A stretch of DNA of 64,000 nucleotides from Cucumis sativus (GCF_000004075.3 NC_026657.2:8060001-8124000), one strand, 5' to 3'; positions 51,892-64,000 are shown, numbered from the stretch's first letter. The notes: generated by a model not told the origin, from the letters alone. Translations and numbers: made by a program.

Positions 51892-54800
51892 ATGTATAGA
51901 AACAACAATGTGGCTAAGAGGATCTTTCATCGCCAAATCGCCACTCCTCCTCCTGGAACCACTGTAAGAATTAAGATTTTGTTCGTATGTTTTTTGGATT
52001 CTGTTTATGTTTTTGTTGATTCGCATTCTGCTTCTTCTATAGTCTCATTGTGTTAGGCGATTCTACGAGAACATAGTTCCGAATCATACTGTTTATGACG
52101 TTGAATGTCCGGACCATTCCTTTCGCAAGTTCACGGTTGACGGTCAATACCTAATTACATTCAGCAGGAATTATCGCGATTTGATTGTTTACCGTCCGAA
52201 ATGGCTTTCGTTTTCTTACAAAGGAGATGAAATCGATACGTTTCAGGAACTACCTTCCACTGCTCAGAAGTTTGAGAGTTTCTTCAACTTGATTTATTCC
52301 GTCTCCCTTGCCTCTTGCAATGAGCTTATATGTAAGGATTTCTTTCTTTACATGGAGAGTAACCGATTTGGTCTTTTTGCTACTTCTACTGCTCAAATCC
52401 AAGACGCTCCGGCCGTCGGCGGTGCTGTTCCGGGAGTTCCTTCTATAGAGAAAATTACGTTTCACTTACTTAGGTCAGTTCTATGGTTTTGCTGTGTGTT
52501 TTTCTTTTTCTAAATTGTTTATATGTTTTTTACGAAGCTCATCTTCTTATGCTCTCTAACATCGAAACATGCGATAGATTGGAGGATGGAGAAATTCTTG
52601 ACGTGAAGGTGTTCGTCAATGATTTTGTGAATTTGGTTCACAATCCGGGCGTCTTCCTCTACGATGATCTGTTGTCTATTGTGTCGCTACGCTACCAGAT
52701 TGTACACATTCTTCAAATTAGGGATTCCGGCCACCTTGTTGATGTGAGAGCTATTGGCGCTTTTTGTCGTGACGATGATGAACTTTTTCTCCATTCAAGC
52801 TCTCAGGCAAGTAGCATTGTGGTTTGTGCTTCTATAGTAGTATAGATTGCTTCTAAATCGGATCTCTATATGAGCGCATCTTTTAACTAGATGAAAAATA
52901 ACGTTTATTCTGTAATGTTCTTCCTTCATGCTTCATGCTTCATGCTTCATGTTATTAGTACCTCTCGTCTAGTACTCGCTTCCGTAGATGAAATACTGTT
53001 AGTCGATTTTACATCTGATTGATCTATTTATTTGACTCTGTAACTTTGTAGAGAGGCACTGCAAGTATCTCTTCCGAACTCCATGTAGCTATTCTGAATT
53101 GTGCATGTTTGGCTGGTTTCTGGTCTCTTTGCTCTAATTTTATTTTGAAGATGATGAACTTCTTCTCAATTTCTAGTTATCAGGCGAGTTAAATTTCGTA
53201 GTTTCACTCTGGTTTGTGCTTCCTCCGGTTGTCCATGGACTGAAGTTTGAGTAGAACACTACGCTTGATAAAAACTGTTATGTTTATTTGAGCCTATTCT
53301 TTGACTAGACAAACAATACGACGATATGTTCAACTGTCATCCTCTATGCATCCTGTTATTAGGATCTTTCTACATTTAGTTTTTTTTGTTCTTTATTATT
53401 ATCATTATGTTCTTTTTCTTAAAAAAAATTCTGTGATTACGTAGTTGCATTCTGGTTCATGTACTTGTTCATCTTTTTTCAAATTTTCATCTCAACTGTT
53501 TCTTCACTTTTTTTATTTTCCTGCACATATATGTGCTGAATTGTTCATGTTCGACTGTTTTTTAGTAGCTCTGCTTTTCTTTTCTTGTTCTTTTGACCTG
53601 ATATTATGGCTTTTATGCCTACATCTCAATGACTCCATTAACTGAGTGCACACTGTTCTTGGTGTATGTCTGTTTTTTATCCATGGAACACTTACCAATG
53701 AATTTTCAACTTATTAATGACAGTGTGTGGGGGTACCTGAAAGAAGCAGATTGGTTTCGGGTAATGTTGAGAATGGTTACCATCATAACCCGCCCAACAC
53801 TGACAATTTTTTTCTGAGTGGTCTCAAACAACGCTTGCTGTCGTTTATATTCCGCAGAATATGGAATGAAGAAACAGACCATCGCTTGGTTGGTTATATG
53901 TGACTTCTAATCCCAGTTCAGCCGTCTGCTTGAATTTCTTCATATTTCATGTATGATTAGAATTGTTTGTTCAGGCATTCATTTGTTTAGTTCCGCTGTT
54001 TCTTTTTACAGAGGGTTCAGTGTTTGACGAAGAGTTTCTACTTTCATTTTCAAGATTATGTCGACTTGATTATTTGGAAGGTAGAGTCTTTTCTTTTGTT
54101 TGTTTGTTTGTTTTTATGTGTGTTTCGTGGCCTGAGCAAGATCAAATTGAATTGCATATCATGATCCTTCCCATCTATCATTATTCTGTGTTCTATGCAC
54201 ACATGATGTGTTACAAGCTGTTTACAGAACTCCTGACCAGGTACAATTCTTGGACCGGCAACACTTGCTGCTCAAGCTTGGGAGTGTAGATGGAGGGGTG
54301 AGTATTTTTCTTCTCAGTCAATCTCATTTCAAAATACTATCCCACTATCGTTTTCTTCCTAAGAGGTCCAGGGAAACCAAAATATTAAGAAGTTTTTATT
54401 GTCCAATTGAACTATTTCAACAAAGCCAGTGTTAAAGAGTACCAGATAAATATGCTTATGCTTATTTCATAAGTCACACCTGCAATTGACTTTCATTTCT
54501 GTGGGAGTGATGACATGTATGTGAACCAAATATTTTGGAAGGTGCTAGGCTCACTTATTAGAATTGTGTTGCTTGGAATTAAATAGTCATATTTGAGTTC
54601 ATTTGTCATATCCCAAACTTATGAGACAAAGGTTATTTTGCTTCAGCTTGCAATATTCTAAGATATTCCGGCTAAAGAACCTCTTAAATCAAATTGGTGT
54701 TGTGAATTCTTTTTATAGCTTTCATTGGTGAAATTCACAGTGGTTACAAATTTTCTTTACATCAAGGTTTCGCGGATGGCTGATCACCACCGGGCATTTT

Positions 54801-57800
54801 TTGCTGTATATGACATGGAGACCACTGAAATTGTTGCTTTTTATCAGGCGTGTGTTTGTATCCCAGCTGTTTCCATACTTTATATCAATTAACTTTCCCT
54901 TCATTTCTAACTATTATCATACTTCCTCTAGAATTCAGCAGACGACCTTTACCTTCTATTCGAGCGTTTTTGTAATCACTTCCACGCAGCATCAAGAAAC
55001 TCACTGTGCATGAATTTCATATCCTCACACTCCAACAACATTCATGCTCAAGAACAACTAAGAAGCTTGAAAAATAAAGCAGTCAGCTATTCACAGGTGG
55101 TGAACCTTATTGATGCTTTATTCTTTTTATAGGTTGCCTCCCATATGTTATCTTCACTAAATCTCATTAGATTGACTCAACTCTCACAGTTTGTGAAGAA
55201 GATGCTGGTATCTTTACCATTCAATTGCCAATCACAGAGCCCATCTCCATACTTTGACCTATCTCTTTTTCGGTATGATGAAAAGGTATGCATCTAAACA
55301 TTAATGTCTAAGTACCTGTTTAAAGGATGTGCTAGCCTTTAAAATGATGGATATCACAAAAATCATCAAACTATAGGTCCCTTATTAATTCCTTTACTCC
55401 GTGGGGGTCCCAAACGTTCATATTTCCCCATCTTTAAAACTTCTTGAAGTTCATAGTTTTTTCTAATCTTCACTGAGGTGTTAGGTGGTGTGATTAACAA
55501 ATGAATTCATTTATTTATTAAAAAGAATTGTATCCACATGACTCATTTATAATCAATATTTTACAAACTTGTTCGCATGTAATCGTCTTAACCACATATT
55601 TATTTATAACTAAAAAATAAAAGTCTTCTTGTTACTTTGCTATCAAAATAAGATTGAATTGGATTCTTCACAGGTCAGTAATATGGTTGGTTTATGTAGA
55701 AAGGTTTGAGTAGTGGACTTTGTTTATGAGTAAATTAGAGGGTTTTGATAACACGTAGTTTTTATGAGTTTAACAGCTGATTTCCGCAACCGACCGGCAC
55801 AGACAGTCAACGGACCATCCTATAAAGTTTATTCTAAGACGGCCACCTCATTCCCTTAGATTCAAAATTAAATCAGGTAAACACTCTCTATCTCTCACTC
55901 CTTTCCACGCCTTCGCCCTTCGCTTCCCGCTCTTAATTTTTGGTGGTTCCATCTAACTAACGATTTTAACTTAAGAATAAAATATATATAGGTTGGATCC
56001 TAAACATGTCATACCAATTTGGAATTTCATCAAGTTTAACCTAAACTTAGATGTGTTATAATACTAATTATTTAATAAGTTTATCTTTTATGCATTTAAT
56101 TAAATGATAGATTTTTTTTTTTTTTTTGTAAAATTGAATTAAGAACAAATTGTTTTTCAATAATACATTTCCTTTTAAACACTTTTTTGAAAATGAGTTT
56201 AAAATTTAAACTCTTAATATTTGGTTAGACTTTTTTATAAGTGTTTATATGTGAATTTAATTTTTAAAGATTTCTCCAAAATACATTATTTTACAAATGA
56301 ATTTTTAAGAACTGCGTTATTTTAATTTGCTAAATACTACCCTTCTTTTTAAAATAGTTTTTTTTTATAAAATTAAACACTTAATAATCTCAACATTGAG
56401 ATACATAACCTAAAATTACTCTTCTATTTTTAAATGTTCAAATAATATTTCCACCTCTCAAAAATAGTTAAAGAATACCTTAATGGAAACCCTGTAGTCT
56501 TTTTGTTTAGGAAATTCTTATAGATTTTCAAGATATTAAAAATTAGTATTAAAAAGATTAAAATTGTGCTAAAGTTATCATTTACTTGTTAATAAGGTAT
56601 TGAAGAAGAGAAGTAAAAATAGGTATTGGTGGTTTACCTTCATATACTAAGGGTGTTTTTTGAAACATTTGAAAGTTCATGTTTGTCTCTTCCCCATCTA
56701 AACTTAATGGCTAGGTTGTTTTTGAAACTTTTCAGAGGTTGAGAACTATCGCCATTTTGTACCTTTCTCGATTAGGAAAATAACGTAGCTCATTAAAAAT
56801 TTCATTCAAGAAAAAGAAAATTATGAAAAGCGTTTTAAAGTCCAGTTGTAGAGGTGTGATATTTTCAGTTTTCTACACTCTTTTTTTGCCATTTTTTTTA
56901 TTCCTCTAATCTCAGCTCTCAAAAATGTTTGTAAAGCTATCTTTTGTTATTTTTCCGTTTCGTAACCTTTTATTTTCTCCCACTTTTTCCCCGAACTTGT
57001 CTTGCTCTCATTTTCCTGCCCACTTTCATTAACCTTCTTTTTTTATACAAGAGTTTCTTTTTATAATTGATCTCTCTTAAGCATTTCGTTTTTGCTCCTT
57101 TCTTTTCTCTCTCCGACACTGATTCTTTGCTTATCTTATCCCCCCGACTAGTGATACTTTTTCTCAAGTCTTGCCCCTTTTATATTATACTTTCGTACAT
57201 TCACCATATTATCAAACATGCTTCACTCTCATGATCGAGATAAAAGCTATGATCATTATTATTATGTATGCATAGTTCTTCTGACCTAAAATTCAGACCC
57301 ATAAAAAATCTTCAAAACGTAGTTGCATTTTAGTTTTGTAAACCATGATGTTTACGAGGATAACACGTCCCATTTTCAAAATTTCTTTTTAAATTTTAAT
57401 AGATATACTTTCAATTGTTAGCAAGTTTTTTCAGGACTAAAATACTTGCAGTAATTAGATTTAAATCTAAATCAAGTATATAACAACTTTTTTTAAAAAC
57501 TACAAATATAATAATATAGACTTCTAATATTTGCAACATGATTTATATTTTGGTAGATATCTTAATATGATTTAGATTTTTGTAGATTTTTTAAAGTGTT
57601 ATATTTACAACTATCTCTAATTTTTTTTTATATATATACACTCTTTTATGACTACAATATAGTACCGAGGAAATCAAGTTAAAGAGATTTCTTTATATAT
57701 AGAAGGTTATCTTTTTAAGTTCGATAAACTGCTAGAAAGACATTCTCAAAATGTCAATTCCAGTAGTTTGTTTTTTTTATAGCACTTGCATAAATGAAAA

Positions 57801-58052
57801 TCTACTTTTTCACTGTAGTGAACTAGTGGAGATCAATTTTTGTTAGAATCCAAAAGAAATTTGAAAATAAAAATAAAAATAGTAGCTAACGAAGATTGCA
57901 ATTTTGGAATAGGTCCAGAAGGTGGGATAACGGATGGACGAACAAAAGGGATATCGTCTTTTCTTTTTCATCCATATTTGCCACTAGCTCTCTCCATCCA
58001 ACAGACAACCTACTTAAATCCTTCTGTTGTCAATATTCACTTCCGGAGATAA
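51892..58052 (+). CDS. DET1: DE-ETIOLATED 1, light-signalling repressor
   Basis: Eleven exons: 51892-51963, 52043-52473, 52578-52806, 53724-53888, 54012-54080, 54241-54297, 54767-54847, 54932-55096, 55190-55285, 55777-55876, 57913-58052, giving 534 residues (Arabidopsis 543). DET1 is a nuclear protein that joins COP10 and DDB1 on CUL4 and represses photomorphogenesis in the dark. Diagnostic phrases are NELICKDFFLY, RFGLFATSTAQI, AVPGVPSIEKITF, VFLYDDLLSIVSLRYQ, QIRDSGHLVD, KQRLLSFIFRRIWNEE, FYFHFQDYVDLIIWK, FLDRQHLLLKLGSVDGG and, in the last exon after a 2.0-kb intron, SFLFHPYLPLALSIQQT and VVNIHFRR. The Ser-rich linker after residue 240 (exon 4) is diverged, as usual. Two introns seem to use GC donors: after exon 3 (cag|gcaagt) and after exon 7 (cag|gcgtgt). 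A GT two to four bases further on breaks the frame in both cases. Confidence 0.95.
52924..52951. repeat. (CTTCATG)4 in DET1 intron 3
   Basis: Four perfect copies of the heptamer cttcatg in the intron with the GC donor. Short and probably variable; no function suggested. Confidence 0.85.
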
Positions 58053-60342
58053 AAGAAAAAAAAAGAAAAGAAAAAAAAAAGAAAAAGAGAGAACATAATC
58101 AATTTTTCAACGCCAAAATTGTACATAAAAATAATATATATTTTAAACCTCAGGCACTCTCCTAGTCATTATTATTCTGCGGCTTTTCCCGGTCCCCTAA
58201 TTTTTGAAACTGAGTGTTGATTATTGAAGCCACTTTTAATTCTCCCCATGTTTGTCCAAGTATCTTTTTGTCCCCAAATTAAAGTCTATTGTTATGGTAT
58301 TTACCATTTACATACTTGTTTAGAATAAAAACTCGTACAACTATAGTGGGTGGTTGATTGGTTTTGTGCAATTTTGATTATTTACTATCAAAAAACGATT
58401 CTGTTGATATATACATAAATTGAACTCAAATATTTTAAATTATTATAATCACACTTAATTCGTTAATAAGCTTTTCTAGATTACAATACTTAATCTAATA
58501 ACAATATATCTATAATCATAATAAAAAGTAAATTCAATCTCTAAATTCACCTATTGAGCTTTATTGGTTAGTATTATTAAAAGGTCGGTATCTTGTCTAG
58601 AAATTTCAATTATTGAACTTCTAAGATATTATATTTGAGAATTATTTAGATAATACGTTCCCTTTTAGTGATTAGTATCTGTGAATAACTTCAAATTTAA
58701 TTTTAATGGTGTTGAAAAAAAGTAAAAATTAATTATATTTCGTTTTAGATTTGAAGTCCGAAACATGAAACTTTCTTTCAAACTTACCCGGAACAATCAA
58801 ACCTTCTTACTCATCAGATTTTGGATTGTTATCCCTCATGTCTTCAAACTTTCTTTCTTTTATCAACCACATACCTGAAAGTTCAAAGGCAACAGAAGAA
58901 ATAGAGACCCAATTGAAAAATGAGACAAAGTAAGCAGATGGAATGGGGATTATGGTTGAAGACGAGAAATGGTAAAGCATTTGGGCAACCTAACTGTTCA
59001 ATTTATCTTCGTTGGCCATAGGGTTGTCCCGTAGTCAAGTCAGGTTATACACCAGCAAGTTCGAATAGTTGTGAACAAAACTACACATATATGTATGTAT
59101 GATATATGAGTGCTTAGTTCAATGCCATCAAGGACTCCAAAGACAAAAGGCCTACATGCTTTGACTAATTTGATAACACATACAATCCATTAAATTATTG
59201 TAGAATCGTAAGGATTCCATGGATACCGAGGTTTATACCTTCCATTACTTAGTGACTTAATGTAATGAGTTCTAGTCACTTAGAAGACGAAGATTAACTT
59301 AGTCATATAATAGGATGGTGTGCACTATCACGCCGATGGTCAGTTTATTATTTTCTGAATGTTGGACCCTAATGTGTTCCATTTCAAATAAACAAATCCT
59401 CCTAAGTTAATGTTTCTTTTCTTTTTTGTCAATCTTACAACACAAGTGCAGGTAGCCTTAAGATTATAGTCATTTATATTCATCAATATCCCTAAAAATA
59501 AAAGGCAAATCCTACCGAATAGGCAACTAAATATAAACATCAACAGTACTAACCAGAGTTTCCATGTTGACAGGACAAAGACGGGGAATATAAAAACCTA
59601 TTTCCTCCGTTTCAATTCTAGATGAATTATAATCTATGAATATAAAAGATGTATATGAGCATATAAACAGGAGATGGATCTCTGCTGGTCCACGAAACAA
59701 GCATATTCTAAATGCATTTACTACCCAACGGATAGAAGATGATGCTTCTAAGGGAGGGAGAGGGGAAAAGAGAAGTAGAGTTGGAGCAAATAAATTACCT
59801 GGGGTCTCTGCTCATCTCCTAGTTCATCTTTTGACCTTACAGCTCCAGATTAAACCGTTTGTATCAGCATAAATGCAATGTTCCTACTAATAATCATCTT
59901 CGTTTATATAGTAAAAAATAATATGAATGCACAAACACTAGGTTAGTGATCTAAGTCTTATTGACCAGGTTAGCACATCTACCTCTGAAATTCCATGCAT
60001 CCCCACAATGCCCATTGTATCAATTATCAACTTGCCTGCTGTTAGCCATCTATATCATCCATACATTTGAAGTAACTGTGCATAAAGATTAGGTAAGTGG
60101 TCTACCGTTCTTGTTAATACATATATCTACCTCTCAAATGCCATTAGTCCTACAATGGCTGCGTTGTTAGAAGGTTCTTCTTTTCATTGATACACGATAC
60201 CAAAGACAAGCACCAGAAAGGCATCGCCTGACTTTTATTCCACAAAAAAAGAGTTCATTGCTAGATGGTAAGATAAATGTTAGTGAGAAGGGGGTATTAT
60301 ACAAAGTTGTTAAAAACATCACCTAAATATTTGGATTCTTCC
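58053..60342. other. Convergent intergenic region DET1/TatD
   Basis: 2.3 kb between the 3' ends of two converging genes. It starts with an A/G-rich run (58055-58090) just after the DET1 stop. No gene was recognised. The open frame at 59636-59872 (78 codons, plus) has a basic Gly/Lys/Arg-rich middle but no known motif, and its flanks show no gene signals. The phrase accattgtatcaatt and nearby text at 59940-60150 is partly repeated (taagtct/taggtaagtggtctac, atctacctctgaaattcca and atctacctctcaaatgcca), a diverged direct repeat spaced about 150 bases apart. Confidence 0.45.
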
Positions 60343-62719
60343 CTAAGAAGTTTGTACACCATTGAAAGAGAATAAATGCTCCGCATTTCTATAACTCAAT
60401 TCAGCAAGTTCTTCTTTACTGATCCCCAATAAAGATGCGACGTAATCAAGAACCTGTAAAGAAGAATAAAGCATGTAATATGCTAAGAAAAGATAATGGA
60501 AAATGAACCAGGTCAAGAGTGGAGCTTTGGACTTTTAATTAAAGATATCAAACAAGGCCCCCGTGTAATTTGATTAAATGAAGAGGAAAATGGCCATTTT
60601 TTTCTGAAGAGTAGGAAACTTTATACCTATAAGTTTTACTAGTATTAAAACCTGAATTCCAGATTATAAAATGCTATCAGTGCAGAGAGCTATTATGCTG
60701 GTTTTCTTTAAGCTTTTTTTTAAAAATGATCCTTTAAGCCTCTTCCAATTTTAACGATACGAAAATAAACATCAATTAACCAGCTATGATGAAAGATTCA
60801 GTGAAGTACATTTTGAATATTTGCTGGGTGATTGAGAGTCTCTCTCGGCAGTGTTGATGCATCTGTAGAGGAACAAAGCAAAGTACTTTGTTGTGAGCCT
60901 GTTGGAGCAGATTGTTCTTGGGCCTTAAGAAATTCGGTAAGAGAAGGATCGCCTTCAACTAAATAGAGGGAGTTTGACTTTGACTTGGGAAGTGCATCGG
61001 GCGCATCAGTCTCCAACAAAATCCTATCTGAAGGCACCTGGAAAAATTCAAGAATTATGATGTTACAGTTATAAAGGATTTGGTGTGTTTCATTCTTTCA
61101 AATGGTTCACCCTAGATAGAAGTTTTTACAACATTTTAGTAACCCGATGAAATTTTATTGACCAAGTGGTTTTATGATGAATATTCCAATCTACCCTCTT
61201 TTTTACTCGCATGTTCTTGTTCCGTATACAAGTATCTTATCTTTTGTACACACACACGAAAATTTTCCAAAAGATAAGAAACAATAGAGAAAGTGAACTG
61301 ACCATTTTCAACATTTTCTTTGCCTTCTTTGCCTCCATGGACATTAGAAAACCAGAGAATGAAAAGTAAGCACCTAGCTTGGAGAACTCCGGAACCATCT
61401 CAGCAGATCCTAGATATGAATGCAGAATGAAACCAGCAGGAAAAGGTCCCATAGATCTGAAGCAATTGCAATGACAGAACAAGGCATTTAATTAGGGAAT
61501 ATGACTAAGAATAGCAATTTGAAATTAACAAAAAAAAAACACATAGTTATTAGGAAAAGTCATACTTCATTATATTAAGGAGGTCACCAAAAGCACGAAC
61601 ACAGTGGATGGATGCTGGTTTTTCTAAAGACTTAGCAAGCTCTAGCTGTTGCTGAAAGACCTCAATCTGCAGCATTTTTTTATGTCAATAACAGTCTAAA
61701 TCACTGAAATGTTCAAGAAAATTTCCTTATTACAATCTGAAAACGAATAATAGCCATACATTTCTTTCATAACCTCATAAGAAAATGTATAATAGCCATA
61801 TACCTGATCCGTAAAATTGATCTCCCTTCCTCGTGAACCTTTGTCCAGACCAATCTGAAAAGAAACATGTCCTAAATTTACAACCTAATAAAAAATATCT
61901 TATGTTGAGCCAACATATTAATCATTAGAGACCTTTGTGCTATTCTGTAGCGTATCACATAGTTAAAGAAAAAAGATAACAAAATTAAGGGCACATAATC
62001 TAGGAAGCTCTTTTCATAAAAATTCTTGTATGCACAATAATATCGAAGGTCAATAACCAGAAGGCACTAGTAACATGTATTAAAAACTTCAGAAACCATC
62101 CCTAAAATGCTCTTAAGATGATTCAGGAATATCACTAGAAGAACAAAATAATTATTTAGCAGAAAAAATTCATCTGATTGATTTCATCTGTTTTTTTTTT
62201 TTCATCCAAAGCACGAATTGGTCTTCAAGGATCTAGATTTGGCTACAAACACCAACCTCTCCAACTGCTGCGCTTGGTACTGCTTCAAAAAACTCCTTAA
62301 GTTTTTCAAGCCAGCCAGGAGTTCTTCCAGGAACATACCTAAATACAGCAAGCTGGGTGAATGTCATACAGTATACTTCATGATGGCAGAAAAAAAATTT
62401 GTATGTGCTTACCAGGGATGAAGTCCGAAGGATGGAACTATGCAAGGATGCAATTCACTCAATTGCTTGACCAAATGCCAATCTTTCTATAAACTCAACA
62501 GATGAAAAAGATGAGCAGGAGATGGCACATATAAAAAAATATATATATACAACACAAGATCCATAACTAATGTACCTCAGAGATTCCATTAACAGCAAAA
62601 CGAACAACACCAGAATCCACTGCTGCACTAATTAATTGAGGTGCTTTATCAAATATTCTTGGATCTTGGAGGTGACAATGTGCATCAAATAGTCTCAACG
62701 TAGAAGACAATTTAGCCAT
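60343..62719 (-). CDS. TatD-family metal-dependent nuclease
   Basis: Eight coding exons on the minus strand: 62576-62719, 62413-62486, 62257-62338, 61804-61854, 61566-61666, 61303-61456, 60810-61037 and 60343-60453. They total 314 residues, typical of eukaryotic TatD proteins. TatD enzymes form a TIM barrel with two metal ions and hydrolyse DNA or RNA 3' ends, with roles in repair and apoptotic DNA breakdown. The metal ligands are all present: DAHCH at 12-16, Glu in VGEIGLDKGS, His in ASIHCVRAF, His in GFILHSY and Asp in LLETDAPD. An insert of about 45 residues rich in Ser, Gln and Thr lies between that motif and ETLNHPANIQNV, as in other plant members. The C terminus ends with ELAELSYRNAEHLFSF. 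The ATG at 62719 lies just after a splice acceptor (cgcag|gaatgg), so the protein may extend upstream through a separate exon (see 63894-63984). All introns are GT-AG. Confidence 0.93.
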
Positions 62720-62814
62720 TCCTGCGTATAAAAGGAAAGGAGAGTTTCTTCTCGTGTCAGGAAAACAGATCCAAGGCAAAGAGTTTCTTCTTATGTCACC
62801 AAAAAAAATTCAAC

Positions 62815-63690
62815 TTAAAAATTCTTCAAAATGTAATTAATCTTTTCAAGAAAATGCATAAGAATATTTCCTGCTCGGAGAAAACCTACAGCTTCAATTA
62901 CAGTTCAATGACAGTAGAAGCTTAAAAAAATTGAGCTCAACGATTGAGAAAACGCAAGTAAATTGCACAGCTAGAGCAGTACCGTCAATTTCCGTTTATG
63001 GATGATTAACTTAAAATTTAAAAGCCTATATCCATATACATTTAATATTTCATAATGTAATTCACCACATTGAGACAGTGCGTAAGAACATTTCCTTCTC
63101 GAGAAAACCTAATACAATAGCTACCGCAGAAGATTAAAGAAAATGGCGAATTTCAGCGAGCGAGAGAGACATATGAAAAATCGCACTGCGAATACAGTAC
63201 CTTAGCTATCAAACTGCGAAGGATTTCAACTCAAAAACCTATTATATATCTATTTCAGTTCAATTCATCATCAAGTAATTTATCATGTCGAGAAAGTACG
63301 TGCGAGTATTTTCTAATCAGAGAAAACCTACGACTTCATTTACTGCGGAGATTAAGTAACATGAGAACAAGAGATTTAAGAAAACCAAATACAATAGCTA
63401 CCGCAGAAGATTAAAGAAATTGGCGTATTTCAGCGAGCGAGAGAGACATGAAAAATCGCATTGCGAACACAGTACCTTAGCTATCAAACTGCGAAGGATT
63501 TCGACTCAAAAACCTATTATATATCTATTTCAGTTCCATTCATCATCAGGCAATTAATCATATCGAGAATGTACGTGCGAGTATTTTCTAATCAGAGATA
63601 ACCTACGGTTTCATTTACTGCTGGAGATTTAAGAAACAGGAGAACAAGAGAGCGAGAGAGAGTAATCACAAAGCTAACACAGTACCTTGT
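62815..63690. repeat. Four-unit degenerate direct repeat with repeated donor-like motif
   Basis: The two best copies start near 63110 and 63387 (acaatagctaccgcagaag at 63114 and 63391) and are about 90 percent identical by eye over roughly 270 bases. More diverged copies of part of the unit lie to the left, around 62815-62900 and 63040-63110 (agaatatttcctgctcggag and agaacatttccttctcgaga). On the minus strand each unit carries the splice-donor-like word ggtactg, with the GT at 62982, 63200, 63475 and 63685. Three are preceded by AA to give AAG|GTACTG; the leftmost has ACG. Confidence 0.75.
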
Positions 63691-63893
63691 CTTCAAATCG
63701 CGACAGTCCGAAGAACGCAGCGAAATAGAAACAAATCGGAAACGCTATGAATTTCGAAACAGTAAGAATACGTCAAAGTAGAGATCCAATTCAAGCGTCC
63801 GATAAAATAAACTGTAGAGAATAAAACTCAAACAAAAACCGCGAAAAAACGAATTGCAATAAACTTCACGACGACATCGACAGCCGGAGATAC

Positions 63894-63984
63894 CTCGTCG
63901 GGCGATGGAAGCAGAACTTCGTCTCAGAAACCGCCTTCCGGCTGTGAAGAGCGCGCGCGCAAAACCTATTGCCGCGCACTTCAC
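63894..63984 (-). other. Possible upstream coding exon of TatD (targeting peptide-like)
   Basis: On the minus strand an open frame runs from the window edge to 63894, where cgacgag|gtatct is a good donor. Splicing to the acceptor at 62721 would join it in frame to the TatD ATG (…ARRG then MAKL). The encoded part includes ALFTAGRRFLRRSSASIARR, which is rich in Arg, Ser and Ala with no acidic residues, like a mitochondrial targeting peptide. No ATG lies in this frame inside the window (the first usable codon is GTG at 63984), so the start would be outside. This may be coincidence. Confidence 0.35.
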
Positions 63985-64000
63985 CTGAATAACAAAATAA

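Larger units (their letters stand above)
62720..64000. other. Upstream region of the TatD gene
   Basis: This holds the promoter, 5' UTR and possibly upstream exons of the TatD gene. Most of it is a four-unit degenerate direct repeat (separate entry). The right end, 63890-64000, is notably GC-rich with a gcgcgcgcgc run and an open frame on the minus strand. The window ends before the transcription start can be judged. Confidence 0.5.

Noticed and set aside
52807..52813. GT at 52811 as DET1 intron 3 donor
   Set aside because: Joining there to the acceptor at 53723 gives a stop within six codons, while the GC donor at 52807 keeps the frame.
59636..59872. 78-codon plus-strand frame between DET1 and TatD
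   Set aside because: No recognised motif, no promoter or splice context, and nothing in the flanks supports a gene.
62567..62779. Upstream in-frame Met at 62779 as the TatD start
   Set aside because: The extra 20 residues cross a good splice acceptor (cgcag) and resemble intron text; the Met at 62719 precedes the conserved barrel start closely.

Overview
The window is nuclear DNA of a flowering plant, almost certainly a eudicot. The genes are split by AT-rich GT-AG introns, the intergenic DNA is AT-rich, and the proteins are plant-specific: a plastid phosphate translocator, an augmin subunit, a DYW-class PPR protein, tau-class GSTs, BIG5 and DET1. The style of the dispersed repeats suggests a cucurbit, but that is inference only. 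No rRNA, tRNA or CRISPR was seen.

Layout from left to right: an intronless xylulose-5-phosphate/phosphate translocator (XPT, minus, 582-1841) lies head-to-head with a nine-exon augmin subunit 7 gene (AUG7, plus, 3952-7753). An intronless PPR-DYW editing factor follows (plus, 8803-11490). Next are two tau glutathione S-transferase genes on the minus strand: an intact one (13072-14774) and a decayed one with an in-frame stop (17482-18476). Two tandemly duplicated single-EF-hand genes come next (plus, 20211-23318 and 25491-28438). A 33-exon ARF-GEF of the BIG5/BEN1/MIN7 type fills 31059-49102. DET1 (plus, 51892-58052) and a TatD-family nuclease gene (minus, 60343-62719) converge at the right.

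The genes do not form a pathway; this is ordinary plant gene order. Individually they serve plastid sugar-phosphate exchange (XPT), microtubule nucleation (AUG7), organelle RNA editing (PPR), detoxification (GSTU), putative calcium sensing at a membrane (EF-hand pair), vesicle traffic (BIG5), light signalling through CUL4-DDB1 (DET1) and nucleic-acid hydrolysis (TatD).

Exon joins were chosen by reading splice signals and keeping the protein frame; every multi-exon model below sums to a whole number of codons. The main unusual points are the decayed GST whose 3' end runs into a degenerate tandem repeat, two apparent GC-AG introns in DET1, a repeated block upstream of TatD in which each copy carries the same splice-donor-like motif, a SINE with a 14-base target-site duplication, and a pair of related short hAT-like elements. 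I did not find a convincing wholly new multi-gene system.
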